Origin: Metarhizium brunneum
Lineage: Eukaryota > Ascomycota > Sordariomycetes > Hypocreales > Clavicipitaceae
NCBI RefSeq assembly: GCF_013426205.1
Contig: NC_089423.1
Span: 6,076,001 to 6,140,000 of the forward strand
Length of the DNA: 64,000 nt
Reading direction: 5' to 3'
The notes beneath the pieces were generated by a model that was not told the DNA's origin, searched no databases, and worked only from the letters and a program-made list of their open reading frames with translations. Positions 33,753 through 46,469 of this stretch are shown here, piece after piece. Numbering within the stretch: position 1 is the stretch's first letter; every line of letters begins with the position of its first letter. A program made the position numbers and the translations under genes.

Positions 33753-34184
33753 ATGCTGTCCAAATACATCATCGCCGTGGCCGCCCTCGGCCTCACGACC
33801 CTCGCATCGGCCCAGCAGCCATGCGGTCTCAAAATCGCTCCCTGCCCTTACGACCAGCGCTGTGTTCCCGACTCCCAAGACTGCACCGACCTCAACCGGT
33901 GCAGGGGAACGTGCCAGTTCAAGAACAAGTACACTTCGTGTGGGGGGAAGCGTGTTCACCCCGTCGGCTGCGAGGCCAACTCTGAGTGTCGTGATGACCC
34001 TCGCCTCCCTGAGAGCTGCGGCCTGGCTTGTGATATTCCGGGCATCTGTATGCCCAAGAAGCCCCATCAGTGTGCTGGGTTTGCTGGATTTGCTTGTCCC
34101 AAGGGCCAGTTCTGCTATGATGTGCCCAAGGATGGGTGCGACCCGAAGAACGGAGGAGCTGACTGCTTGGGGCTGTGTTTGTAA
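33753..34184 (+). CDS. Small secreted protein with three six-cysteine modules
   Basis: A 143-residue protein. The start at 33753 gives signal peptide MLSKYIIAVAALGLTTLASA; upstream in-frame residues from 33591 would hide it. The mature part has 18 cysteines in three sets of six. Module 1 runs CGLKIAPCPYDQRC to CRGTC, module 2 CGGKRVHPVGCEANSEC to GICMP, and module 3 CAGFAGFACPKGQFC to GGADCLGLC. Modules 1 and 3 share C-x6/7-C-P-x4-C; module 3's GGADCxGxC ending is a pattern I recognise from other fungal secreted proteins. Function unknown: such proteins are extracellular and disulfide-stabilised, with effector, inhibitor or antimicrobial roles all possible. It is convergent with a second gene carrying one copy of the same module (34736-34500). 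Confidence 0.86.
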   Translation: MLSKYIIAVAALGLTTLASAQQPCGLKIAPCPYDQRCVPDSQDCTDLNRCRGTCQFKNKYTSCGGKRVHPVGCEANSECRDDPRLPESCGLACDIPGICMPKKPHQCAGFAGFACPKGQFCYDVPKDGCDPKNGGADCLGLCL

Positions 34185-34499
34185 CCGTCTCACAATATAT
34201 TTGAGGCTTTTCTCTCTTTGTACAGGAGTAGAATAATTGTACGAAGAAAATGGTGTTTTGGTCGATGAATTTTGGCGTAATCCTCCGAATCTCCGATACT
34301 CCTCCCTTGATACGTGACAATCTCTCCCTTAATACAGAAATGGTGGTCGATCATGCTCCCCTCCCCCGCAAAAAATAAAAGAAGACAGAAATCAAAATTT
34401 TCTCAGCCACCACATTTTGTACATTTTGACCTTTTCCCAGACCCTCCCCTGGCTCTGCTCCAAATCCTCTCACATCCCCAGTGTTCGTCTGAACGTACG
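34185..34499. other. Convergent 3' region
   Basis: Short 3' flank shared by the two cysteine-rich secreted protein genes; nothing else seen. Confidence 0.6.
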
Positions 34500-34736
34500 T
34501 CATAGGTCGCACTCGTCCTCTTCGGGCTCGATCTTCTCGCATTTCCCCTCGCAGTCGGCACAGAACGTGGGATTCATGCACCTGTATCCCTCGGGGCAGG
34601 GTATCCCCAGAATAGTGCCGCATTTACGCCCAGTCGCGGCATCAGTCTCGTCTCCCACATCGGCCACGTTGTTCAACGAGGCGCCGACAAGGCCGACGAG
34701 ACCCATGGCGTACGCAACAAGGACCCTGGCCAGCAT
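34500..34736 (-). CDS. Small secreted single-module six-cysteine protein
   Basis: A 78-residue product starting at 34736 with a hydrophobic leader (MLARVLVAYAMGLVGLVGA). The mature part has one six-cysteine module, CGTILGIPCPEGYRC then CADCEGKC, followed by an acidic tail (EPEEDECDL) with one further Cys. The spacing C-x7-C-P-x4-C-x5-C-x2-C-x3-C matches modules 1 and 3 of the convergent neighbour, which suggests common descent. A longer upstream in-frame reading to 35090 is possible but would mask the signal peptide and lacks family resemblance. Function unknown; likely extracellular. Confidence 0.72.
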   Translation of the reverse strand: MLARVLVAYAMGLVGLVGASLNNVADVGDETDAATGRKCGTILGIPCPEGYRCMNPTFCADCEGKCEKIEPEEDECDL

Positions 34737-35387
34737 GCTTGCAAAAAAAGAAATTAATAACTCGGCACAACAGGCGAATTCGGCACGTTTCAAAGAATTC
34801 TTTAAGCGTTCGGCACTCAGGTGACAATTGAGCTGCAGTCTGGTCAAGGCGAGGAGCAAAGCCCGGTATTTATATCTCTGAGCCGGGCCACGTGTGTCAC
34901 CCTTCGCAGCCCACTTGACATGTCTAAGACAAGACCATGTTTGCTCCCACAAACAAGGAATGGAGTGACTGAGATGGGCGCGATCGTGTTTCACGTCGGC
35001 TACGAGGAATACATTGGTCCCATTGGTAGATGGGCATAAGCTTACATGAAAGAAGCAAAAAAACATCAATGTCTCACACATGCAATGCAAACCCTAGTCA
35101 GCCGTCGAGATGGTTCAATGTACTAGCAACTCCCTTTTTAAGCCTTACACCCTTTCCGCACAGCTATACAAAGGAATACACAAAGTCGTGGCTCGCACCT
35201 CTCCAGCACTTCACCCCAAGCTGACGTGCTGGGAGAAGATATTGTCTTCGGCACTGTCAGCTACTTGGACCAAAGGACTCCAGAGTAGAGGACCGTTTTA
35301 CAGGACTCCGGGACATGCACCGTCTGTGAGACAAAGGAAACGGTTCCCGCATAGGTACTTGAACAGGAACAAAATGTACAGACACCA
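34737..35387. other. Intergenic
   Basis: Promoter of the single-module secreted protein and 3' flank of the G-alpha gene. No gene or repeat recognised. Confidence 0.55.
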
Positions 35388-36746
35388 TCAAAGGATGAGC
35401 TGCTTCAGGTTTCGCCGCACAATCATGTCCTGCACCGAGTCCATTGTGATCTTGACCAGGTTCGTGTCCGTCGCGGTGGTGAAGTGCCCGTATATCTCCC
35501 TGTCGGGGTCTCGGCTGTGTGCCAGAAACTTGTCCAGGAAGTACTTGCTAGCTAGCTTGTAATCGCCGGGGGGTCCATGGTAATCTATGAATCCATAGTT
35601 GGAGAGCGGGTTGGACGGCAGCTTCTCCACGAATAAATCCATCTTGTTCAGGAAGAGGATGATGGAGGAATTTTTGAACCAGCGCGAGTTTACGAGGGAT
35701 TCCCACAGCATGAGGGCCTCGTTCATTTGGTTCTGCAAGTCGCGGTTACTACTCTGCCCGCAGTTCACGAAATGTTGTTGAGAGGCGGAGGGGGGGAGGT
35801 TGTTATCTCACAGCTTGCCTGTCTTCAACAAGGCATTGGTTATATCCGCTGATGGCAACCAGGAACAGCAGACAGTTGACATCTTCGAAGCAGTGAATCC
35901 ACTTCTTGCGTTCTGATCTCTGGCCGCCAACGTCAAATATTCGATATGTCCTCTGTGCAATGGTGAATTGGCACTCTGTGATGCCTGTCGTCTTCAATCT
36001 TGAACAGAGAATGTCCAAGTCATTGGGGATATACTCATTCGTCCAAAGACGGTCCATATTGTCAATGAAGCTACTCGGTATATGGTTAGAGTTGGACATA
36101 TAGAAGACTGAGACGGGATTTGACAAGAGGGGTAGGCTCATACTATGCGAGGTTGTCATGGATGGCGTATTCGTTACATTGCTTAATTGCTTCTTTGACG
36201 CCGGTGTCATGCCATAATGCCTTGATGGAGTCGAAATAAGCTTGCGGGAAGCTCTCTTTGTGTCCTACCTCCTGCCTCGTCAAGATTTGGGTCATGAATT
36301 TCTACAAGACGAAGTTAGCTCGCACACTTGGCTGCTGCTGCAGTAGAGACAGACACGTACCTCGTTATCAGGGTTGTCAAATGCAATGGTAAAGTCATTC
36401 ATAGCATCGCTGATCATCTCAAAGGTTTCGATAATGTTGTGGAAGATGATGCGTCGCCACCATTGCCTCTCCTGCGTCTGAAACCCTCGCGAGTATATAA
36501 TCCTCATTTGCTTGAGTATAGTAGACTTTCCGGACTCTCCGGCTCCTATTTCCGCAAAAGGACCATGTTAGACTCTAGGACCAAGAGCCGCGATGAGTAT
36601 TTACTGTCGCGTGCCGCAGAAAACTTACCCAGCAGCAGGATTTTGGTCTCGTGGGCCATGCGCAGCTGGTCCTTGCGGATGATGCGATCAATCTCCTGCG
36701 AGCGCGAGGCTTCCTCGCCCCCGCGGAGGCCGTTAAAACACATCAT
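35388..36746 (-). pseudogene. G-protein alpha subunit gene, apparently disrupted at intron 3
   Basis: Exons on the minus strand: 36746-36629, 36545-36361, 36301-36144, 36107-35812 and 35732-35388. All nucleotide-binding elements are present: P-loop GAGESGKST, switch I RLKTTGITE, DVGGQRSERKKW (catalytic Gln), FLNKMDLF and TTATDT near the end. The helical domain (exons 2-3) and the tail RRNLKQLIL are intact. The break is between ...EYAIHDNLA and FYMSNSN: the only GT-AG pair there defines a 36-nt intron with no evident branch site, and joining leaves the frame off by one base. The summed exons are 1102 nt, not a multiple of three. Either the gene is a recent pseudogene, or this sequence carries a one-base error or a small intron deletion. 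The N-terminus (MMCFNGLRGG) lacks Gly2, so Cys acylation is the likelier membrane anchor. It resembles a divergent, non-GNA-1 type fungal G-alpha; the group cannot be fixed without a tree. Confidence 0.8.
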
Positions 36747-37610
36747 TGGAGGCTATCGTCGTCCTGCACGAACGTCCCCTCTGGTTTTTGAGCTATTATC
36801 CGTGCTTTTTTTGGAGTCCGACGTCGTCACAAGGCGAAACGATGGATGGGTCGGCCAGGCCCAGCGACGATGGGCACCTTAATGCCCATCAACTCGGCTT
36901 GTGGACCGCAGTCAACTCCACTGCCAAGCGTCAGGAGGGGGCAAGGGGCACTGGGATGTTCGTACGAAGGGATTGAGACGTGTATCTTCAGCTCCGTGGC
37001 GTGGCGTTGTTGATGAGCCCACCAGCAGGCCCAGGAGCTGCAGACGGTTGCTGCCGTTCGTCCAAGCACCGGAAGACCCCCGTTGTGGCGGCCGGGGTGA
37101 GCTGTAGAAAGCAGCCACCTGCATGATCAGACAAATGATCAGTCGCGGCGATTCATGACAAGGGTCCGGTGCGCCAAGGGCTTCTTGTTTGATAGTGATC
37201 CGGGGACGCCATTACGGTGCGGAGATAGGGGGGAACCAGATAATATCCAAGGGACGGACCATGATATGGCATAAAATGCTATCCAGTGGAAACACACAAA
37301 TAAGTAAGTCAATAGGCAATGGGCTACCGACGGTTCATCATTAGGAAATCAATGCGTTTTGAAGTAGCTCACACCGCCATCAGTCAGTCCTGTGGTAACA
37401 GAGGCACACAAGGAAGGCATGTTGCTAATTTCAAGCGTTTCATGTCTAATGTCTCTCGAGATGCTCCCGAACTTGTGGAGTATCCACTCCGTGGGCAAGG
37501 AGCCAATCAGGCTATAGCATCTATTGCGTATCTAATTGGAGAGGAGTCTACTGTCTCCATAAGCTCGTGAGCATCTCAAGAGATGTAGTCTATCGTCTCA
37601 TCATCTGCGT
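36747..37610. other. Intergenic
   Basis: Promoter side of the G-alpha gene and 3' flank of the OYE-type reductase. No gene or repeat recognised. Confidence 0.55.
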
Positions 37611-39120
<1,510 letters not shown>

Positions 39121-40041
39121 TTTTGTCACAGTTGTGCTAAATCTAATAATCAAGGGAAAGAGACGCGTACGAAATGCAAAGTGATGGTGGTGATGGTTTT
39201 GTATCAAGAAAACTCGGGTCGTTGCTGTTTGATGGACCCCGAAACTCGCCCCAAGCAAAACTTCAAACGGACATTGCCCACTTCCCCGCGGAATATCAAG
39301 GTGTGCAAACATCCAGTGTTGAACCATTCGGCATTCCTTTGCGATCCCGGACCTGAAATCCAGGGGCGCCGCGGCTTTCCGCTCATTCTCCTCTACGTTC
39401 TTCCATCTCATTGGCGTTGCCACCTGGGCGGCTCCTGTGGAGAGGGCTCCATCTCTCAACCCTCACGGCATGAATATGTATTCATAACATTTGAATTCAT
39501 AATGGGCACGGAGGACGGAAACGGTCGCTGAAACTCCGTTTATTGAAATCTCAAAATTCCACGCGGGTTGTGCGACCGGCCAAAGTGCTTGCCGAAAAGG
39601 AGTGGGATGCCAAAAGAGCTGATTTGTAAGACCGGTTGAACCGGTCGGTCCAAGTGGCTCAAGGCTGCGCATCAATTGATATATTAGAGCAACGGGCAAA
39701 ATGACGCCAGCTCGGTTTGCCCACATCAGCCGAGGACCCTGGGGGACCAACAAACGAGCACGCCACACCCTGCGCATCATATCGGCGGCGGGGCGATGTA
39801 TTAATAATTCTCCCAATATCCAGCTAAGGCTTGGTACTAGTTGTTAAAACATTAGAATTGGTCGTGAGAATAAATAAATACTCCAATCCATGGCAATATC
39901 TGCGTCTGGAAACGTTCTCAGCATCTACCTTTGAGCCCAAAACACCAAATACCAAGTACCTACCTCTATCAAGCCCGTATTAATTAATTTTATTTTTTAT
40001 TTTTTATTTTTTAAAAAAGATCAACAAAGAAAGGAAAGAAA
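39121..40041. other. Divergent intergenic region
   Basis: Promoters of the OYE-type gene (leftward) and the DsbA-like gene (rightward). A T-rich run of TTTTTTA units sits at 39980-40015, just upstream of the DsbA-like start. Nothing else seen. Confidence 0.6.
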
Positions 40042-40716
40042 ATGACCGTCTTTCGCATCACCGTCACTTCAGACACCGTCTGTCCGTGGTGCTACGTCGG
40101 TCGCCGCCAGCTACAAAAGGCGCAAAAGCTCTATTTCCAGAAACACCCCAACGCCAACGACTCCTTCACCGTCACTTACTCCCCGTACCAGCTAGAGCCT
40201 GATTATCCCTCGGGCCCCGGCCACAGCAAGGACAAGCAGCAATTCTACGTGGACAAGTTTGGCGCCGAACGCACAGCCATGATGCAAAAGCATCTGTCGG
40301 CCGTCGGGGACCAGCTCGGCATCAACTTCAGATATGGTGGTAAAACGGGCAACACCAGAGATTCGCACCGACTGATGCAGTTGGCCAAGAAGCACGGGAA
40401 TGAGGTCGAGCTGAGGACGGCGGATGGGCTGTTTGCGGCGTATTTTGAGAACGAGCAGGACATTACCGACTACGAGACGCTGAGAGCCGTCGCGCGGGAG
40501 GCGGGTATTCCGGGGGAGGAGTTCGACAAGGCGATTGTGCAGGGTGATGATGGTGGCAGGGAGGTGGATGATGCTGTTGTGAGGGCGAGGCTGGAGGGTG
40601 TGAGCGGTGTGCCGGATTATGTTGTCCAGGGCAAGTATAGGATTAATGGGGGGCAGGACGCCGGCGTCTTCGTCCGGGTTTTGGAGAAGATCAAAGAGAT
40701 GGAGGAGAAGAAGTAG
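40042..40716 (+). CDS. DsbA/FrnE-like thioredoxin-fold oxidoreductase
   Basis: A 224-residue intronless frame. The N-terminal thioredoxin strand carries the active site SDTVCPWCYVGRRQL, a CPWC dithiol followed by the family GRRQ. An all-helical insertion follows (about 60-160), with THR-type residues replaced by TRDSHRLMQLAKK. The fold closes with EGVSGVPDYVVQGKYRINGG, containing the cis-Pro (GVP) of the thioredoxin fold. Known relatives (FrnE, 2-hydroxychromene-2-carboxylate isomerase-like) act as soluble disulfide or glutathione-linked oxidoreductases; no signal peptide is present, so a cytosolic role is likely. Length is standard. Confidence 0.9.
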   Translation: MTVFRITVTSDTVCPWCYVGRRQLQKAQKLYFQKHPNANDSFTVTYSPYQLEPDYPSGPGHSKDKQQFYVDKFGAERTAMMQKHLSAVGDQLGINFRYGGKTGNTRDSHRLMQLAKKHGNEVELRTADGLFAAYFENEQDITDYETLRAVAREAGIPGEEFDKAIVQGDDGGREVDDAVVRARLEGVSGVPDYVVQGKYRINGGQDAGVFVRVLEKIKEMEEKK

Positions 40717-40758
40717 TGTTGAACAGTATTATTCCTATGCATCTATGATATCCCGGCG

Positions 40759-42228
40759 TTAATCATCTCGAGATCGATAATACACTTCCATCCTCTTTTC
40801 GAGAACCCCGTCCCATAGTTTGTGCCAATCCACGCCCGGTACATAAAACAAGAACCCTAGCTCCTGGCTTGTCCACCAACTTGCTCTATCCATATTACCT
40901 GATCCTAACACGAGGTACTCGTGGTCTACCATTGTCATCTTGAAATGACTCACAACTGGCTCATCTTCCATCCCTCGTCTGCGCGGAACGGCATTATAAT
41001 ACAAAATTTCCAGCTGGCCTAGCCGTACTGGCGGCGCTTCAATATCGGAGGACTTGCTCTTAACCCTGAGTTGTTGGTATTGTCTAACAAACTTCCTCAG
41101 ACACCAGGATGTGGTAGTTCCAGCAGTGACTAGCTGCTCGAGGAGCATCATTCCCTTGTTGGTGCGGATCTGGACGTCAACTCCGCGGCTGAGTGCGTCC
41201 AAGAGGGCTTTCAAAACAGGCCACGAGGTGACATTGGGCGTCAGGATTATGATTTGACGTCGGGCGTTATTGAAGAGTGTGAGCAGCGCAGCATTCAAAG
41301 GCGTCATGGGTGGATTTGAACGGGACAGGAAGGGGAAGAAGCTGAATCTTGGGTTCCTATGATGCGACGAAGGCAAAAGTATGGTGGGTACATTGTCGTT
41401 GCCGGTAATCCTCAGTGATTTAATCGCCGATATGTCGTCCTCGGGAGAAAACATTGTTTCGCTATTTTCTGTGTCCACCGTCCGTGAGTCCCCTTCTGAT
41501 ATATAAGGCCCGCTCTCTCTTCCGTCGGCTGTTTCAATAGAAGAGCTTTGGTCCACCCCCGTGCCCCAGACTCTTCCATGAAACGCCATCAGTATCTGTA
41601 CAAGATCGCCTTGCAATTCAACGCATCCTTCAAACCACCTTTCCCAGCTCACATTACAGCTTGGAACAAAGGCCCTTTCCCCATCGATTATCACGTATTT
41701 TGGGTGCATAACACTGAAGGGCGTGAAGAAAAGGCTTTTGACAGTAAGCTGGATGCCTCCGCTCGCCAGCGTCCTCTGATCGGGTAGACCAAGCTTGCCC
41801 CATTGCGACGGCGGATACAACTGCCCGTCCCTAGAGGATGTATGGAAAAGTTTCTGGAATAGGCCCCAGGACGAGAACCCGATGGTTATCTGTAGCGTGC
41901 TCCGCGCTGCGCCGCCGTCAGCTCTTCGCAACGCAGCCAACTGGAGCAGCGTGTCTCTGATAGCATCTAAGGATGGAGACGCTGCCCAATAGCACGTCAC
42001 GAAATGCACTGAGGATCTCGCGCCGAGAATAGCAGGAAGTATGCTGCGTGTGAAGATTGAGTGGCCTGTGCCGACGTAGAGTGTTTGTGGTGAGCTTGTT
42101 GTGATGAGAGATTCAGGATCACGAGCATGGTGGTTGGGTAGATCGCCAAGCTGCTCCCTTTGCCGGGACAATAGTAGCTCTTTCCAAGGTCTAACGAACG
42201 ATGGCGGGAACTCGAGGGGCGTTGACAT
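40759..42228 (-). CDS. Phospholipase D-like domain protein
   Basis: A 489-residue intronless frame with two HKD motifs. The first is VMHPKYVIIDGERAFVPSCN (about residue 180-200), the second SHFKMTMVDHEYLVLGSGNM near residue 440. Each has H-x-K-x4-D followed by a small/Asn turn, the catalytic pattern of the PLD superfamily. Between the motifs is a hydrophilic segment with acidic and Ser residues (about 245-300). No signal peptide or obvious membrane helix is present. Substrate could be a phosphodiester lipid or nucleic acid; members of this fungal group are poorly characterised. Divergent from the AP-2 mu gene with a 640-base shared promoter region; its stop lies 42 bases from that of the DsbA-like gene. 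Confidence 0.86.
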   Translation of the reverse strand: MSTPLEFPPSFVRPWKELLLSRQREQLGDLPNHHARDPESLITTSSPQTLYVGTGHSIFTRSILPAILGARSSVHFVTCYWAASPSLDAIRDTLLQLAALRRADGGAARSTLQITIGFSSWGLFQKLFHTSSRDGQLYPPSQWGKLGLPDQRTLASGGIQLTVKSLFFTPFSVMHPKYVIIDGERAFVPSCNVSWERWFEGCVELQGDLVQILMAFHGRVWGTGVDQSSSIETADGRESGPYISEGDSRTVDTENSETMFSPEDDISAIKSLRITGNDNVPTILLPSSHHRNPRFSFFPFLSRSNPPMTPLNAALLTLFNNARRQIIILTPNVTSWPVLKALLDALSRGVDVQIRTNKGMMLLEQLVTAGTTTSWCLRKFVRQYQQLRVKSKSSDIEAPPVRLGQLEILYYNAVPRRRGMEDEPVVSHFKMTMVDHEYLVLGSGNMDRASWWTSQELGFLFYVPGVDWHKLWDGVLEKRMEVYYRSRDD

Positions 42229-42871
42229 GACTTGAAGTCTCCCTTGAATGTGGGGAGTGCTCAGAAATACTTTGAACTATGCATGGCGACTGTGACGATG
42301 GGGTTGTAGAGTTGAGAGCGGTGCTGCACCTGTGCCATGGACGAGTCACCAAGCCCAAGTTTGACCCATCAATGATGATGCGGCACGTGGGGCCAAGGCA
42401 AGCTCACCACGGCGCAGCAGCAGCAACGAAGAGTTCATCTGTGCCTGGGTGAGACGGGGTGACAGGACCCTAGTTGTCCCGTTTGTGGAGCCCTGTCGCT
42501 GTTGAGTCCGAGCATATTCGATGTACTACTACTAGTAGTTGGCTGAGATGCAGGGAAGAATCGAGGCTGGAACTTGGGAATAGATGGAGAAAAAGACACT
42601 AGTTTGGGCTGGTGCAAAGACAAGACCAAGGACTAGTACTTATTGGATTGTCAAGGTCGTCAGTCCACTCCGGTGACTGACAAGGTGTGGGTGCTCACCG
42701 CCTTTCAGCTTCGTGGCAGAATGGATCCCCTCCATGCGCCGCCTCCTTTCCTCAAAAGCTCCGCGAGCACCGAGTTCGAGACACACACAACGCGGGCACA
42801 CGACATCATTGCTAACCCGGCCGATTAGGAGAGGAATTCCCTGTGCTCTCTCCGTCCCGAGTCTACCCAGC
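42229..42871. other. Divergent promoter region (PLD-like / AP-2 mu)
   Basis: Short shared upstream region of two oppositely oriented genes. No defined regulatory site was recognised. Confidence 0.6.
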
Positions 42872-44312
42872 ATGATCTCCGGTGTCCTCATATTCAATCA
42901 GAAGGGCGAGAATCTCATCTTCCGCGCTTTTCGCAACGACTGCCGGCCCCGCTTGGCTGATGTCTTCCGCATCCAAGTCATTTCCAATGCCCAAGTTCGC
43001 TCACCCATCTTGACCCTTGGCAGCACCACCTTCAGCCATGTCAAGCATGAAAATATTTATTTGGTGGCCATCACCAAGAGCAATGCCAATGCCGCATTGG
43101 TCTTCGAATTTCTATACCGACTGATCCAGCTGGGCAAGGGATATTTTGGCAAGTTTGACGAAGAAGCCGTCAAGAATAACTTTGTGCTAGTCTACGAGTT
43201 GCTCGACGGTATGCAGCCACGACAACGCTTGCTTTCCGGTATATGCGAACACCGAATACTGACAAGAAATGTCGCTAGAAATCATCGACTTTGGCTATCC
43301 TCAAAACACCGAGACAGACACCCTGAAAATGTACATCACCACCGAGGGCGTCAAGTCCGAGACCAGACCAGAAGAAACGTCCAAGATTACCATGCAGGCA
43401 ACGGGTGCTCTGTCGTGGAGGAAGGCAGACGTTAAATACCGGAAAAACGAGGCATTTGTTGACGTCATCGAGGATGTCAACCTGCTCATGTCTGCAACCG
43501 GCGCAGTCCTCCGAGCGGATGTGAGCGGACAGATTGTCATGCGGGCATATCTGTCTGGCACACCAGAGTGTAAATTCGGTCTGAACGACAGGTTATTACT
43601 CGACAATGACGGCCTGCTCACACTGCCCAGCGGAAACCGAATGGGCACAAAGGCGACCAAGGCGGCAGCTGGCAGTGTCTCCCTCGAGGACTGTCAATTC
43701 CACCAGTGTGTCAAGCTGGGCAAGTTTGATACCGACAGAATCATTAGCTTCGTACCACCCGACGGCGAATTCGAGCTGATGCGCTACCGCGCCACGGAAA
43801 ACGTAAACCTACCATTCAAAGTCCACGCCATCGTCAATGAGGTGGGACGCACCAAGGTCGAATATAGCATAGGTGTCAAAGCCAATTTTGGCTCCAAGTT
43901 ATTTGCCACCAACGTTGTTGTACGGATACCCACGCCTTTGAACACCGCCAAGATTGTTGAGCGGGTAACACAGGGCAAGGCCAAGTATGAGCCTAGCGAA
44001 AACTGTATTGTCTGGAAGATTGGTCGCTTTACCGGTCAAAGCGAATATGTACTCAGCGCCGAGGCTATATTGACGAGTATGACGAATCAGCGAGCGTGGA
44101 GCCGGCCGCCATTGAGCATGAACTTCAGTCTTCTCATGTTCACGAGTTCGGGGTTGCTGGTACGCTATCTCAAGGTCTTTGAGAAGAGCAATTACTCCAG
44201 TGTGAAGTGGGTGCGATACATGACCAGGGCAGGTTCATACGAAATCAGGTAGGTTGTACCTCTATTCACGCATGTCATCCTCCGCCGCCGACTAATATGG
44301 ATCAGATTCTGA
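42872..44312 (+). CDS. apm4: AP-2 adaptor complex subunit mu
   Basis: Exons are 42872-43208, 43279-44248 and 44306-44312, 437 residues. Intron 1 joins VYELLD to EIIDFGYPQ. The last exon is only 7 nt and supplies the end of Arg, Phe and stop, restoring the invariant terminus AGSYEIRF. The N-terminal longin-like domain starts MISGVLIFNQKGENLIFRAF and contains FKV-type contacts such as NIYLVAITKSNANA. The C-terminal mu-homology domain (about 165-437) recognises YxxPhi cargo and includes SWRKADVKYRKNEAFVDVIE and KWVRYMTRAG. AP-2 links cargo to clathrin at the plasma membrane; fungal AP-2 also acts in polar growth. The sequence is closer to AP-2 than to AP-1 mu (ETDTLKMYITTEG). Complete and highly conserved. 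Confidence 0.95.
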
Positions 44313-46469
44313 GGGGCGGGTATATTTCGAGGCAAGTCAAGTCATGCGCAGGCGTTGCGGATACACTGGGTCATGGGAACGGCAATGTTGCCATTAATAT
44401 TGATTTTTTTTTCTTGTTCAACTTTTGAAACGACTGGTGCAACTTGAAGCTGAAAGTGAGGATCACAGCACATGACGAGCCGCCAAATTGAGCACATCGG
44501 GCAGCGCCGCTGGCTTCATTGCGACGCCACGCCCGAATGTCGTGCCTATGACTTTGGGAGGCCGCCCCGGCCTGTATCCCCCTCCAAGTTCCCTCTTACG
44601 CTCAAGCACTATTCTCGTGCGCTGCCTGATAATCAGGCTCCTTAGAACTATGCAACGAGCATCTCGTGGTTTTACAGGCATCATAATCCAAGTCCTACGT
44701 GAGCTAAGAGAGGATTGTTACGTATAGCAATAACATGACACAGCCAACAGGGCGGCATTCCTACATTCGGAACACCCCGAAGCAGCGAGCTTGTCGTTTT
44801 TCCAGGAAAGGATCTTGCAATATGTGCTGGAGGCAATCAAATACAATACAATTTGAGCCGGAGCATTTGACAAACCCAGCTACAACATCTGTTTATGAAA
44901 AGACATGTCATTTTCCTTGCATGATTGCCACTGCACAATTCTCCATTTAGCGGCCTGAACAAAGAAACGCAATCTATAGATGCGCGGCCAAGCCACCAAC
45001 GCTTATGCTTCACCGTTATGGTGTAACAATCAACGCATCTCAACAGCCCATGCGACGGGAGAACATGGTTGTGAAGCCCTCAGAAAATGCCTCACAGTTA
45101 TGCCGATTCAGCACAACTCAACAGCTCAGTCCATCTTACCTCTCGTGAAGGTCTGAATACAGTCAGATATTTGACTCTGTGAAACATGCAACCTGTCATT
45201 GAAGCCCCTGATTCTCTGGCCACCGAAGCTTCATAACAGTGGCAGACCAAGGTTGCTGCACAGGAACATTCTAGAGTGCCTCCCTTTCTCGTTCGACCTC
45301 CGTTCTGCATGTTACTCACGGCGAAATACTACGCTGCCAACGGACGTTCCGAGTGGTCCGTATGACGACAAAGCCACGAACTTACAAAGCTGCTCAATAT
45401 CCTCCATAATCTCGTAAGAGGAAAAAGCACATCATTGTATGAAAGCTCAATATAATGTCCTCCTTCACGACAGGATAGGAAACCGCCGTGGCTCCCACCG
45501 CGCCACGAGCCGTCAACCCACTGTTGTCGTGAGGTTCTTGTGTAGCCAAAATGGTGAATAACGGGAGGATTTGATTGGCAATGTTTCACTATTTCCGCGG
45601 GAGATCAGCTCAGAATGCCACGTGTCATGGGGAGAGGACTTGTTCCCCGTTGAGCTGGTTGCTCTTTTCCAACGGTTATTCCGTGATGTTTCGTGTTGGT
45701 GCGTCGGTGCTGCCAGCAGGTTGGTCACGATGGCGCGCTGTGTGGTTGATGAGGAGATTGACTGGTCAGTTGATGAGTTTGGTGGAAATTTGGCTATATC
45801 GGAATGTGGTGATGAAGTGTATAAATACCGAGCGTGATCATGAGATTATTTCTCAGAGAGCAGGCTTACCACAGTCCCCTGAGCAACAATACCTGACCGA
45901 GCCAGAACATGATCAGTGTTTCCAAGACAATATTTCCTCGGCTTATATCTCATCAGCTCCTGTGCCTGCTCCTCATCACTGATTAAACCTCGAACATCCT
46001 GTCTCCTGGGGTAATAAGAGTTGCAAGCTGCAAACCTTTTGGCCATCACCAGCAAACATATAGTAGGCATAAACTGCACTCTTTCCCTGATTACACCAAA
46101 CTAAGGCGCAGCACGACTCTCAGAGTCTTGCTACGGGACTGCTATTCACCAAGTTGTCCAGCACATCATCAGTTCAGCTCTGTAACAAGAACAACTCCCG
46201 CGACTTCATTATTCACACCCGAGAGTTTTATTTTTATGAATTTTCAAACGCTCGCATCGATACCCCCTACTCAGAATCTCCAAAATACTTATCAGCTCAA
46301 CATCCAAATCTAGTCAGCCATACCTATATCGCCGAGACATCCTCCGCTACGGTCACACAGCCTCCTCCCAGCATCAACGCCTCACTTCCGCAATATTGGC
46401 TCTCTCGCACGCCCACGATCCGGGGCTCGGCTCGGCCGTTTCTGGAAATAGAAACCGCCACGATACACA
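44313..46469. other. Intergenic, 2.2 kb
   Basis: No frame resembles a known protein. It precedes the first of the three tandem Cys/His-rich genes and probably includes its promoter. Confidence 0.5.
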
